From: an uncultured Eubacteriales bacterium
GTDB lineage: Bacteria > Bacillota > Clostridia > Oscillospirales > Acutalibacteraceae
Reading direction: 5' to 3'
NCBI GenBank assembly: GCA_934729465.1
Contig: CAKVEP010000007.1
Span: 19,551-83,550, forward strand
DNA length: 64,000 bases
Shown in pieces: positions 32,884 through 40,894 of the stretch (the first letter of the stretch is position 1; each line of letters starts with the position of its first letter). The notes beneath the pieces were generated by a model. It saw nothing but the letters and a program-made list of their open reading frames with translations. It searched no databases and was not told the origin of the DNA. A program made the translations under genes and the position numbers.

Positions 32884-34038
32884 TTGGCATCAGGAGCGAA
32901 AAGTATAGTTTTAAACAGAGAAGAAGACTGGAAAGAAAAAAGCGTGTTGTTCCACATAAGTTTTGATAACGATGAATTAGTATCGGAAAACAAAACAGGT
33001 GAAAATGGAGTGTATATCTCGAACTGTTTTGACAGCGGTGAAAACGAAACAGTTTGGCATAGATTAAGATTAAACGTAGATTTACCACCCACAGGCTCGT
33101 TAAAACTTAGATTGTATGCAAGCGATGAAACAAGCGTTATAATACCGGCTTCCGGAGGAAAGGGAATGTCTAGGGTAAATATCAACGAGTTTATATCAGA
33201 CAAAAGTGTTAATATAAACAGAAAGGTTGATATGTTTGATTACATAGGTGCGAGATTGTATGAAAATCCTAACGACGTGCTTATGTTTGACCAAGTTGGA
33301 AGGTATTTATGGGTTTGTATAGAAATAATTAACTACGAGCAGGAAAAAACAATAATAAAAAGCATGAAAATAGAATTTCCGAGAGTGTCATTTGTTGACT
33401 ACTTGCCCGAGATATATAAGGAAGGACTTAACACAGATTCATTTTTATCACGTTATTTGGGAATATTCCAAAATATATATGTTGACCTTGAAGACCGAAT
33501 AGACGTTACTCCAACGAACTTTGACCCCAATACTACAACAAAGGGATTTCTTAATTGGATGGCAGAGTGGTTCTCGATAAAGGACGCAGCGATATGGGGA
33601 GAAAAAAAGCTTAGAATGATACTTAGAGATTCAGTTAAGATTTACAAAATGAAAGGTACAAAACGAGCCATTTCGAAGATAGTAGAGGCGTACACAGGCA
33701 TTGAACCGATAATAGTTGAAAAGTTTGATATAAAGGAAAATCAGTATTATCAAAAGCATAAAAGCCTTATGGACGAGCTATATGGCGACAATGGATTTGT
33801 ATTTACAGTTATAATAAGCGACAAATACGTTAAATCTTCAGAGGAGTATATAGAATTGTTAAGAGTAATAAATAGCGTAAAACCGATAGATTCAATATGT
33901 AACTTAGTGGTGCTGAACGACAAAATTTATTTAGACCATCACTGTTATATGGGAATGAATTCGTATATAGCACAAAATCAAAATCTTGTTATAGGAGAAG
34001 GTCAGCAGGATTTAAACACATTAATGATTGCAGAATAA
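32884..34038 (+). CDS. CIS tail protein I-like baseplate component
   Basis: A 384-residue protein from TTG 32884, after AGGGGGTGA. The second half matches the P2-gpI type 'phage tail protein' domain: VDYLPEIYKEGLNTDSFLSR, YLGIFQNIYVDLEDRIDVTP, FDPNTTTKGFLNWMAEWFSI, and MKGTKRAISKIVEAYTGIEP. The first half is a beta-rich domain common in CIS members. In known systems this protein connects the wedges to tail fibres, and a fibre-like gene follows after the small peptide gene. Confidence 0.85.
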   Translation: MASGAKSIVLNREEDWKEKSVLFHISFDNDELVSENKTGENGVYISNCFDSGENETVWHRLRLNVDLPPTGSLKLRLYASDETSVIIPASGGKGMSRVNINEFISDKSVNINRKVDMFDYIGARLYENPNDVLMFDQVGRYLWVCIEIINYEQEKTIIKSMKIEFPRVSFVDYLPEIYKEGLNTDSFLSRYLGIFQNIYVDLEDRIDVTPTNFDPNTTTKGFLNWMAEWFSIKDAAIWGEKKLRMILRDSVKIYKMKGTKRAISKIVEAYTGIEPIIVEKFDIKENQYYQKHKSLMDELYGDNGFVFTVIISDKYVKSSEEYIELLRVINSVKPIDSICNLVVLNDKIYLDHHCYMGMNSYIAQNQNLVIGEGQQDLNTLMIAE

Positions 34039-34070
34039 AATAAAAAAATAGCGTTAAAGGAGGACTTGCG

Positions 34071-34379
34071 GTGGAAAAACAAATGTTAGATAAAATTGAA
34101 GCTTTATTAAACGACGAAGACTTTATGATGGCATTGTTGGCGCAAGACACAGCTGAAGATGTGAAGGCACTATTTTTACAGCAAGAAATAGAGCTTTCGG
34201 ATGAATATGTGGAAAATCTGGGGAAAATGCTAGTAAAGCTTCTAACAAGAGGCGGAGAACTCACAGATGAAGATTTAGCTGAAATTTCCGGGGGAAGAGA
34301 TTTCGGAAGTCGGATTAATTTGGACTTTATAAATAATTTAAAAAATGATGTATCAATTGGAAACTGGCTTAAATTTTAA
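34071..34379 (+). CDS. Double-glycine (Nif11-like leader) peptide precursor in CIS cluster
   Basis: A 102-residue protein from GTG 34071, 7 bases after AAAGGAGG. The N-terminal part is an acidic helical leader (LDKIEALLNDEDFMMALLAQ, DTAEDVKALFLQQEIELSDE) that ends in GGELTDEDLAEISGG. This is the Nif11-like/double-glycine leader pattern of RiPP and class II bacteriocin precursors. After the GG at about residue 75 comes a 27-residue basic, Cys-free, aromatic-ended core (RDFGSRINLDF ... IGNWLKF). No modification enzyme or C39-peptidase transporter gene is in the window. It sits between baseplate and fibre genes in the same direction. Cargo, toxin, or a structural peptide are all possible. Confidence 0.65.
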   Translation: MEKQMLDKIEALLNDEDFMMALLAQDTAEDVKALFLQQEIELSDEYVENLGKMLVKLLTRGGELTDEDLAEISGGRDFGSRINLDFINNLKNDVSIGNWLKF

Positions 34380-34415
34380 ATAGAGATATAAAATATTTGA
34401 GAGGGGTATAATGAT

Positions 34416-36206
34416 ATGAACAATAAGCAGTATTATTCGTGTGAGCGTAATCATTACTTTTTTGGTAAGCTTATGACCGTAAGGGACTTTGAGAGTGAAC
34501 AAATTTACTTCAACTCAAAAAGACGCCTTATAAACAGAATGTTAAACGGAGTTGGAATAGTTTCGGGACTAGACGTAATTCTTGTTGACAACAAAACATT
34601 TTCACTTGAACCGGGAATGGCTCTTGACTACATGGGAAGAGAAGTGGTGGTTTCAGAGCCTTGTATTAGACGTTTAAATGTTATTGAAGGGTTTGAAGAG
34701 AATAAGGACAAAGGAATATTGTATTTATGCATTAGATACAAGGAAGACTTAACAGAAACAACCTTTTCAGTTGCAGGGTCAGGCAAAAATAGTGGTGTTG
34801 GTGAGGAATATAATAGAATATCAGAAAATTATGAGTTATTTTTAACCCCGACGGCTCCAAATGAACAAGAATTAAAGCTTGATAATTTAGTAACGCAGAA
34901 GATAGAATTATACAATAAAGACGGAATAAAAATTATTTTGAATGCATCAAGATATGTAAATCCTGGCAAATGTATAAAAATGTCGGTAACGTTTGAAAAG
35001 GAAAATGTTGAAGCTCCGGTTAAATATTCGTTTGACATTGGCGGAGAGTTCTTTAGAAACACAAACGGAGATAAAAAATTTAAAGTTGAGTATCAGGAAT
35101 CAGAGGTTTCAACATATAAATCGAATACAGTAGATTTGTTTATGTATTGCGACGCCACAGTTGATGCACTTTCGAATTTAATTGTAGACAAAGATTCATT
35201 TAAATTAACCGTTGGAAAAGATGAATTTTCTATAGAAAAAGATATAGAAATTCCTGTGTCTATAAAAAACACTCCAATACGTGATTTGATAACGAATGAT
35301 TATTACGCTAAGCATTTTGTAGACACAATAGAAAATGTTGACGGAAAAGAAATTTATCTTGCAAAATTCCATATAGTAACGAACCAAATCACATATTTTA
35401 TAGAAGGATTTGAAAAACATCCGTTTAAACAGTATTTGTTTAGCAACGAGCTGATGAGAGTGCTTGAGAACGTCGACGTAGACAACCTTAAAGCTCCGGT
35501 TGTTGATAATGAAAAATTTATATCAAAAGAAGTTAATCCAGAGGTAAAGGAAATCCCCGAGCCGAAGATAGACAACATTATGACAGGCGTTGAAAGAATA
35601 AATTTAGGATTTAACCCTAAGGTTGGAAAATCCTATTATTCATATGAGTTTGTACATGGTTTAGGAGAAGGGAATGTTGCCGTAGTAACAGCGATAGACA
35701 ACAAGGCTAATTATCTCACAGACGAAAAAGGCTTATTAGTGTTTGGAGACAAAGGTATATTTGGTAAAGAAGAGATAAGTGTGTCTGCGCCAAACGTACA
35801 AATAGCAGCAATAGCTAACTCGGAAAAGGGTACGATACGTTTAGGAGTAAGGCTTGTTGAAAAAACAACAGCTCAGGCAGTAGACGTGCGCTGGTGGGCG
35901 TTCAAGCCTGTTGAAACCATTAAACCGGAAGAAGACTTAGCTATAGATGAAGACATAAAGGTTGTTATAACGCCAAACACAACGAGGGTAAAACCGCTTG
36001 AGAAGGTAAGGTTTGAAGCACATATTGAAGGGTCAAACAGCCAAGAAATACGTTGGGCAATGGCTGAAAGTAATACCGGAACGATAGACAATAATGGACT
36101 ATACTCAGCACCGGCAAAAGAAGGCGTGTATGAAATAAAGGCATACAGCGTTAAATTCTCAGACAAGAGTACTTCAGCTTATGTTGTTGTAAGTTCAGCA
36201 GAATAG
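34416..36206 (+). CDS. CIS-associated fibre/decoration protein with C-terminal Ig-like domain
   Basis: A 596-residue protein. Its N-terminus (RNHYFFGKLMTVRDFESEQI, YFNSKRRLINRMLNGVGIVS-GLDV) is a pattern I recall in proteins from many extracellular injection-system loci. Residues ~100-500 are beta-rich, with no enzyme motif. The last ~85 residues form a bacterial Ig-like (BIG2) domain (KVVITPNTTRVKPLEKVRFE, IRWAMAESNTGTIDNNGLYS), common in surface-binding proteins. It is the last gene before a strong terminator, where receptor-binding or fibre proteins usually lie. Confidence 0.65.
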   Translation: MNNKQYYSCERNHYFFGKLMTVRDFESEQIYFNSKRRLINRMLNGVGIVSGLDVILVDNKTFSLEPGMALDYMGREVVVSEPCIRRLNVIEGFEENKDKGILYLCIRYKEDLTETTFSVAGSGKNSGVGEEYNRISENYELFLTPTAPNEQELKLDNLVTQKIELYNKDGIKIILNASRYVNPGKCIKMSVTFEKENVEAPVKYSFDIGGEFFRNTNGDKKFKVEYQESEVSTYKSNTVDLFMYCDATVDALSNLIVDKDSFKLTVGKDEFSIEKDIEIPVSIKNTPIRDLITNDYYAKHFVDTIENVDGKEIYLAKFHIVTNQITYFIEGFEKHPFKQYLFSNELMRVLENVDVDNLKAPVVDNEKFISKEVNPEVKEIPEPKIDNIMTGVERINLGFNPKVGKSYYSYEFVHGLGEGNVAVVTAIDNKANYLTDEKGLLVFGDKGIFGKEEISVSAPNVQIAAIANSEKGTIRLGVRLVEKTTAQAVDVRWWAFKPVETIKPEEDLAIDEDIKVVITPNTTRVKPLEKVRFEAHIEGSNSQEIRWAMAESNTGTIDNNGLYSAPAKEGVYEIKAYSVKFSDKSTSAYVVVSSAE

Positions 36207-36247
36207 TATTATTAAAGTATAAATTAAAAGCGAATAATTGAAAAAAC

Positions 36248-36290
36248 AAGCTCATGCTAAAATTTACTTTAAGCATGAGCTTTAAATTTT
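36248..36290 (+). terminator. Terminator of the CIS cluster
   Basis: AAGCTCATGCT (36248-36258) pairs perfectly with AGCATGAGCTT (36272-36282), then TAAATTTTAT. It ends the run of co-directional CIS genes and can also serve the minus-strand gene on its right. Confidence 0.8.
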
Positions 36291-36480
36291 ATAGTTTGTT
36301 AATTTCTATCCATTTTCTCGCACGGTTCACGTTTTCATCTGAGGCAATAGGAGTGTTGCTGTTAGGCAGCTTAGTGTTAGGATAAATTTCAGGTATTGCT
36401 AATTTGCTTTGCGGTTGAGAATTTATCAAATTTTTGATAAAATTATGATTTTTAAAATGTTTTGGCTTGTATATCCCCAT
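36289..36480 (-). CDS. Small conserved Clostridia protein, DUF3787-like
   Basis: A 63-residue protein on the minus strand from ATG 36480, with CAGGATG about 9 bases upstream. It reads MGIYKPKHFKNHNFIKNLIN, SQPQSKLAIPEIYPNTKLPN, and ends DENVNRARKWIEINKL. The C-terminal 'SxENVxxAkxWvexN' pattern is like DUF3787, which includes small spore-surface proteins of clostridia; this family call is from memory. It is alone, convergent to the CIS cluster and divergent from the carboxypeptidase gene. Confidence 0.5.
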   Translation of the reverse strand: MGIYKPKHFKNHNFIKNLINSQPQSKLAIPEIYPNTKLPNSNTPIASDENVNRARKWIEINKL

Positions 36481-36632
36481 AAAAACACATCCTGATATAA
36501 AATTTATGCATTAAAGACATAAATATATTTTCCCCGATTTTTTAATATGCATACACAATTTTTGTAAGATTTATCACACATAGTTTTTTAAAAGCAAACA
36601 TAAACATTAATAAAAACGTTGGAGTGATAAAT

Positions 36633-37778
36633 TTGAGAAAAATCAAAAAAATTTGTAGTATAATAATAGCTTTTTGTATAGTGATAGCAAGCACGGTTGA
36701 GGTTAGTGCAGAAAACGAAATAGAAGTAACGGCACCGAGTGCTATTTTAATGGAGCAAAATACAGGGAAAGTATTGTTTGAAAAAAACGCAGATGAAGTT
36801 CGTACGGGAGCTTCGCTAATGAAAATAATGTGTTTACTTATTGCTATGGAACGTATAGATGAAAATAAGTTATCTTTAACCGAGACAGTAACAGCGAGTG
36901 ATAATGCAGCAGAAGTAAAAGGAGCGGATGTGTGGATAAAATCGGGAGAAAGCATGAAAGTGGAAGATTTAATAAAAGCGATTGCGATGGTTTCGGCTAA
37001 TGACGCCACGGTTGCGTTGGCAGAAAGAATTGCAGGTTCGGAGCAAAAATTTGTTGAAATGGAGAACGAGAAGACAAAGCAACTCGGAATGCAAAACACG
37101 GTATTTAAAGATGCAGTTGGTTCTGAGGAGAGCGGAAGTGTGACAAGTGCAAGAGATGTGGCTCTTATGTCGAGAGAATTAATGCGATACAAAAATATAA
37201 TACCCTACGTAACGTCGTGGATAGACCACCTAAGAGATGGTCAAACACAAATAGTAAATACGAATAAAATGGTCAGAACCTATCAAGGAACAACAGGTCT
37301 TAAAACGGGAACGAGTGAAAAATCAGGGAGCTGTATATCTGCAACGGCACAAAAAGACGGAATGGAATTAATAGCTGTGGCGCTTGGGTGCAGCAACAGT
37401 AAAGACAGGTTTAAAGACGCAACCGTTTTATTAGACACCGGATTTTCGGAATACAAATCAATTAAACCCAGACTTCCTGAAGATATACCTAACTTTATAA
37501 AGGTGAAAAATGGTATGCAAAGCGAAGTTGAGCTGACAACTGAAGTCGATGGAGAGTTCCTTGTTAAAAAAGGTGAGGAAAAATCGATTTCGTGTAGCGT
37601 GGAGCTGAAAGAAGAATTAACAGCTCCCGTATCTAAGGGAGAAGAAGCGGGTAAACTTATTTATAAGCTCGGAGATGAAATCCTCGCAGAGTATGGTATA
37701 TACACAATTTATGATGTGGAACAGGTTAATTTTAAATCTGTGTTTAATGGGATAGTGTTGCAATTTTTGAAATTGTAA
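36633..37778 (+). CDS. D-alanyl-D-alanine carboxypeptidase (DacF/PBP5 type)
   Basis: A 381-residue secreted serine peptidase; TTG 36633 lies 9 bases after GGAG and gives a clean signal peptide (basic RKIKK, hydrophobic core, cleavage near VSA-EN at about residue 27). Active-site motifs are SxxK as SLMK (in GASLMKIMCLL), SAN in MVSANDATVAL, and KTG in TTGLKTGTSEKSG. It trims the terminal D-Ala of peptidoglycan peptides. A PBP5-C beta domain follows and the C-terminus ends in a short amphipathic FNGIVLQFLKL that could bind the membrane. DacF-type enzymes act in the forespore, but vegetative paralogues exist. Confidence 0.88.
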   Translation: MRKIKKICSIIIAFCIVIASTVEVSAENEIEVTAPSAILMEQNTGKVLFEKNADEVRTGASLMKIMCLLIAMERIDENKLSLTETVTASDNAAEVKGADVWIKSGESMKVEDLIKAIAMVSANDATVALAERIAGSEQKFVEMENEKTKQLGMQNTVFKDAVGSEESGSVTSARDVALMSRELMRYKNIIPYVTSWIDHLRDGQTQIVNTNKMVRTYQGTTGLKTGTSEKSGSCISATAQKDGMELIAVALGCSNSKDRFKDATVLLDTGFSEYKSIKPRLPEDIPNFIKVKNGMQSEVELTTEVDGEFLVKKGEEKSISCSVELKEELTAPVSKGEEAGKLIYKLGDEILAEYGIYTIYDVEQVNFKSVFNGIVLQFLKL

Positions 37779-37823
37779 AATATAATCTTAGAGTTATAAT
37801 AAATAGTTTTAGGAGTGAAACGT

Positions 37824-39161
37824 ATGTGTATAAATTTAGTTACTAAATACTTGAAAGATTATATAAAAGATGAAGAATATGAATTGATATTTCCGCAGGT
37901 TGAGATGTCGCATAATTTGTTACACAGCAAGAAAGGAGCCGGAAACGACTTTACAGGCTGGGTTAATTTGCCGTGTGAATATGATAGAAAAGAATTTGAA
38001 GATATAAAATTAACAGCGGAAAAAATAAAGAAAAATTCCGATGTGCTTGTAGTTATAGGGATAGGTGGCTCGTACCTTGGAGCCAGAGCTGTTATTGAGT
38101 ATATGAAGTCGGTAAACTATAATCTTTTAAATGAAAATACTCCTAAAATTTATTTTGTGGGCAACAATATGAGTTCGAGCTATATCCTCGATGTTTTAAA
38201 GCTGTGTGAAAACAAGGAAGTTTCAATAAATGTGATATCAAAGTCTGGAACAACCACCGAGCCTGCCATAGCGTTTAGAATCTTTAGAGAATTTATGGAA
38301 AATAAATACGGAAAAGAAGAAGCTAAAAAACGTATATATTGTACAACAGACCAACGCAAAGGTACTCTAAAAGAGCTTTCGGACGCAAATGGATACAAAA
38401 CATTTGTAATTCCCGACAATATCGGCGGTAGATTTTCTGTGTTAACGGCGGTGGGATTACTTCCGATAGCAGTGAGCGGAGTTAACATAGATGAGCTTAT
38501 GAAGGGCGCAGCAAAAGCACAGCTCGATTTTTCAAATGCTGATATTAGTAAAAATATTTGTTATAAATATGCAGCTATTAGAAATATTCTATATAGAAAA
38601 GGAAAATTAATAGAGGTGTTTGCAAGCTATGAACCTAATCTTTTGATGCTTGCTGAGTGGTGGAAACAGCTTTACGGCGAAAGCGAGGGCAAAGACGGCA
38701 AAGGATTATTTCCGGCTGCTGTTCAGTTTTCAACTGACTTACACTCTATGGGACAGTATATTCAGGACGGAAACAGAATAATGTTTGAAACAGTACTGTT
38801 TTTAAACAGAGAGAAAAGCGGGATAACAATAAAAGAAAGCAAGGAAAACGGCGACGGATTGAATTTTCTTTCAGGAAAAACAGTGTCTTATGTAAACAAG
38901 AAGGCTTTTGAAGGTACGCTTATAGCTCACTGCGACGGAGGAGTACCGAATATTTTGATAGACATAAAAGATGATTCAGAGAGTACCCTTGGATATTTAA
39001 TTTACTTTTTTGAAAAAGCGTGTGCAATTTCCGGATATATGCTAGGAGTAAATCCATTTAATCAGCCCGGGGTGGAAGCTTATAAAAAGAATATGTTTGC
39101 GTTGCTTGGAAAACCCGGATATGAAAAAGAAAAGGAAAAACTTGAGCTTAGGTTAAAGTAA
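37824..39161 (+). CDS. pgi: Glucose-6-phosphate isomerase
   Basis: A 445-residue enzyme from ATG 37824 with TAGGAG upstream. It has two sugar-isomerase domains with VVIGIGGSYLGARA, ISKSGTTTEPAIAFRIFR, NIGGRFSVLTAVGLLP, the catalytic Glu region GESEGKDGKGLFPA, and the C-terminal signature NPFNQPGVEAYKKNMFALLG. The length matches the shorter Firmicutes form. It interconverts glucose-6-phosphate and fructose-6-phosphate in glycolysis. Confidence 0.96.
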   Translation: MCINLVTKYLKDYIKDEEYELIFPQVEMSHNLLHSKKGAGNDFTGWVNLPCEYDRKEFEDIKLTAEKIKKNSDVLVVIGIGGSYLGARAVIEYMKSVNYNLLNENTPKIYFVGNNMSSSYILDVLKLCENKEVSINVISKSGTTTEPAIAFRIFREFMENKYGKEEAKKRIYCTTDQRKGTLKELSDANGYKTFVIPDNIGGRFSVLTAVGLLPIAVSGVNIDELMKGAAKAQLDFSNADISKNICYKYAAIRNILYRKGKLIEVFASYEPNLLMLAEWWKQLYGESEGKDGKGLFPAAVQFSTDLHSMGQYIQDGNRIMFETVLFLNREKSGITIKESKENGDGLNFLSGKTVSYVNKKAFEGTLIAHCDGGVPNILIDIKDDSESTLGYLIYFFEKACAISGYMLGVNPFNQPGVEAYKKNMFALLGKPGYEKEKEKLELRLK

Positions 39162-39212
39162 AAGGACGTAGTGTACAATCCCAAAAATAAAATATATTAG
39201 GGGGAGTAAATT

Positions 39213-39629
39213 ATGTTGTCATTAATTGCAGGTAAAGTTGGAGCGGGAAAAACAAAAAAGCTCGTGGAAATAGCAAATAAAGATGCGGAAAATTGTAAGG
39301 GAAGTATAATATTTATTGAAAGAGGAAATGAGCTAAAGTTTGATTTATCCCACAATATTAGGTTAGTGGATATTAATAAATATTCAATTCACGATTTTGA
39401 TGTGTTATATGGATTTATTTGCGGAATATGCTCAGATAATTATGATATTTCGGAAATTTTTGTTGACACGGTACTAAGCGTTGGAAGCGAAAATTTACAT
39501 GAATTTGAAGTATTTGTGGGAATGATTAAGGACATATCAGAAAAAAGAAATATAAAAATATATATGTCTGTGTCGATAGAGTTTAAGCACTTACCAAGCT
39601 TTATTTCCAGGGAAATACAAAAAAATTAA
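39213..39629 (+). CDS. Small P-loop NTPase, unknown function
   Basis: A 138-residue protein from ATG 39213 with AGGGGGAG upstream. It begins with a Walker A loop, IAGKVGAGKTKKLVEIANK (residues 5-23), and has hydrophobic strands with Asp (EIFVDTVLS) that may be a Walker B, then a helix and IKIYMSVSIEF. It looks like a minimal version of thymidine-kinase/ATP-binding folds found next to housekeeping genes in Clostridia. No substrate motif is visible. A strong terminator follows. Confidence 0.6.
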   Translation: MLSLIAGKVGAGKTKKLVEIANKDAENCKGSIIFIERGNELKFDLSHNIRLVDINKYSIHDFDVLYGFICGICSDNYDISEIFVDTVLSVGSENLHEFEVFVGMIKDISEKRNIKIYMSVSIEFKHLPSFISREIQKN

Positions 39630-39642
39630 AATATGTATTATC

Positions 39643-39687
39643 AGTAGGGTCATTGCACAATATAATTGTGATGACCCTACTTTTTTA
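39643..39687 (+). terminator. Terminator after the P-loop gene
   Basis: AGTAGGGTCA (39643-39652) pairs perfectly with TGACCCTACT (39672-39681); an inner CACAAT/ATTGTG extends the stem. TTTTTT follows. Confidence 0.85.
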
Positions 39688-39703
39688 AAAGGAAAGAGAT
39701 AAT

Positions 39704-40046
39704 ATGAATTTCAAAAATATCGCTGAATAAAAGCGTGAGGAAAACGGATTAATATATTACAAAATACCTAATATAAACGTTAACAGCAAAGAATTTGAGA
39801 TAAAGGTAGTTAAAAATCATGAATACACAAATTTTTGGAAAATTAAATTTTCTCAAACATATCTCCGATAAATCCTTAGTTACTTTGACTAAAGACAATC
39901 CTACCGGGAAATCCCGCAAATTAACTTACCTCGTCTTAATAAAGCCTATTAAAGAAGGAAAATGTTAAGGGGAAAATATCTATGAAAAATTAATGCAAAC
40001 AGTGTTAAAACAGAGTAATTTATTGCTTGACAAAATTAAAGAATAA
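39704..40046 (+). pseudogene. Decayed gene of unknown family
   Basis: AAAGGAAAG precedes ATG 39704, but the frame stops at codon 9 (TAA 39728), continues as KREENGLIYYKIPNI..., then shifts frame near 39819-39870. The frame-0 part reads KSLVTLTKDNPTGKSRKLTY, meets TAA at 39966, and goes on as ENIYEKLMQTVLKQSNLLLD to TAA 40044. Two stops and a frameshift in a stretch that otherwise reads as protein indicate a dead gene of about 110 codons. Its 3' end now contains the promoter for the yceD operon. Confidence 0.45.
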
Positions 40047-40055
40047 TTATATAAT
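40027..40055 (+). promoter_or_regulatory. Consensus promoter for yceD-rpmF
   Basis: Perfect TTGACA (40027-40032) and TATAAT (40050-40055) with a 17-base spacer, 27 bases before the yceD start. Confidence 0.8.
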
Positions 40056-40081
40056 AAACTGGTGTGACAGTGAGGTGAGCT

Positions 40082-40576
40082 GTGATTATTAATCTTGAAG
40101 AAATATTTTTACATGGTAAGCCATTAAAAATTGACCATTATCCTATAAATATTGACGTTCAAGACTTGCCAAGGCAAGACATAAAAAATTGTAAAGCCGA
40201 GGCGTGCGTGAGTATAGAAAAGGTTATGAGCGATGTTTATTTAGAGGCAGAGGTTAATTTGGCGTTTGATTGTTTGTGTGATAATTGTGTGGAATCTATT
40301 AAAAAGAATCTTAGTTTTTCGTTTAAACACTTACTCGTTGTAAAAGAGGAAGCGGACAGTGATGTGGACTGTATAAGCGTTAAGGACTATAAACTTGATT
40401 TGGATTCTTTAATTATTGAAGACATTATATTGGAATTTCCAAGCAAAATATTGTGTAGTAATGATTGTTTAGGATTATGCCTTAAATGCGGCAGAAATTT
40501 AAATCATGGCGACTGTGGCTGTGCAAAAAAGAGCGTAGACCCTCGGTTGGAGGCTCTGAAAAGTTGGCTTTATTAA
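40082..40576 (+). CDS. yceD: YceD/DUF177 family protein
   Basis: A 164-residue protein from GTG 40082 (GAGGTGAG upstream). The pattern is that of DUF177: an N-terminal basic/beta part, the CLCDNC cysteine pair in the middle, the acidic LDLDSLIIEDIILEFPSKIL helix, and a C-terminal CLGLCLKCGRNL with CGC. It is encoded directly before rpmF, as in most bacteria. The family is linked to 23S rRNA processing/ribosome assembly in plants and bacteria. Confidence 0.9.
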   Translation: MIINLEEIFLHGKPLKIDHYPINIDVQDLPRQDIKNCKAEACVSIEKVMSDVYLEAEVNLAFDCLCDNCVESIKKNLSFSFKHLLVVKEEADSDVDCISVKDYKLDLDSLIIEDIILEFPSKILCSNDCLGLCLKCGRNLNHGDCGCAKKSVDPRLEALKSWLY

Positions 40577-40630
40577 GGATTATATTAACATCTTAACAAC
40601 GATGTTTTAATTTTTAAGGAGGTGCTCGGG

Positions 40631-40819
40631 ATGGGTGCAATATGTCCTAAGAGAAAAACGTCTAAGGCAAGAAGAAATAAAAGACGTTCAAATGTGTGGA
40701 AAATACAGGCTCCGGCTCTTGTAAAATGCGATAAGTGTGGAGAGTATAAACTATCACATAGAGTTTGCAGAGTATGCGGATACTATAACGGTAGAGAAGT
40801 GCTCAAAAAGGAAGCTTAA
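40631..40819 (+). CDS. rpmF: 50S ribosomal protein L32
   Basis: A 62-residue protein from ATG 40631, with AAGGAGG upstream. It shows the L32 core KRKTSKARRNKRRSNVWKI and a zinc ribbon CDKC ... CRVC. The N-terminus reads MGAICPKRK where most L32s have MAVPKRK; the extra residues are a small oddity. It forms a unit with yceD and is followed by a terminator at 40833. Confidence 0.95.
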   Translation: MGAICPKRKTSKARRNKRRSNVWKIQAPALVKCDKCGEYKLSHRVCRVCGYYNGREVLKKEA

Positions 40820-40832
40820 GAGCTGAGGTGTT

Positions 40833-40866
40833 ATAGAGGAGGAAATAATCCTTCTCTATTTTTTTG
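40833..40866 (+). terminator. Terminator after rpmF
   Basis: ATAGAGGAGG (40833-40842) pairs with CCTTCTCTAT (40850-40859), one wobble, then TTTTTTTG. Confidence 0.8.
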
Positions 40867-40894
40867 ATAAGAAAAAGAAAGGATGTGAGTTAGC

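Noticed and set aside
32532..33203. 223-codon minus-strand frame
   Set aside because: It crosses the end of one CIS gene and the start of another, both with strong family patterns; low-complexity Phe/Leu/Ser shadow.
16955..36206. An intact myophage prophage
   Set aside because: There are no capsid, portal, terminase, integrase, replication or lysis genes, and the wedge proteins have injection-system sizes.
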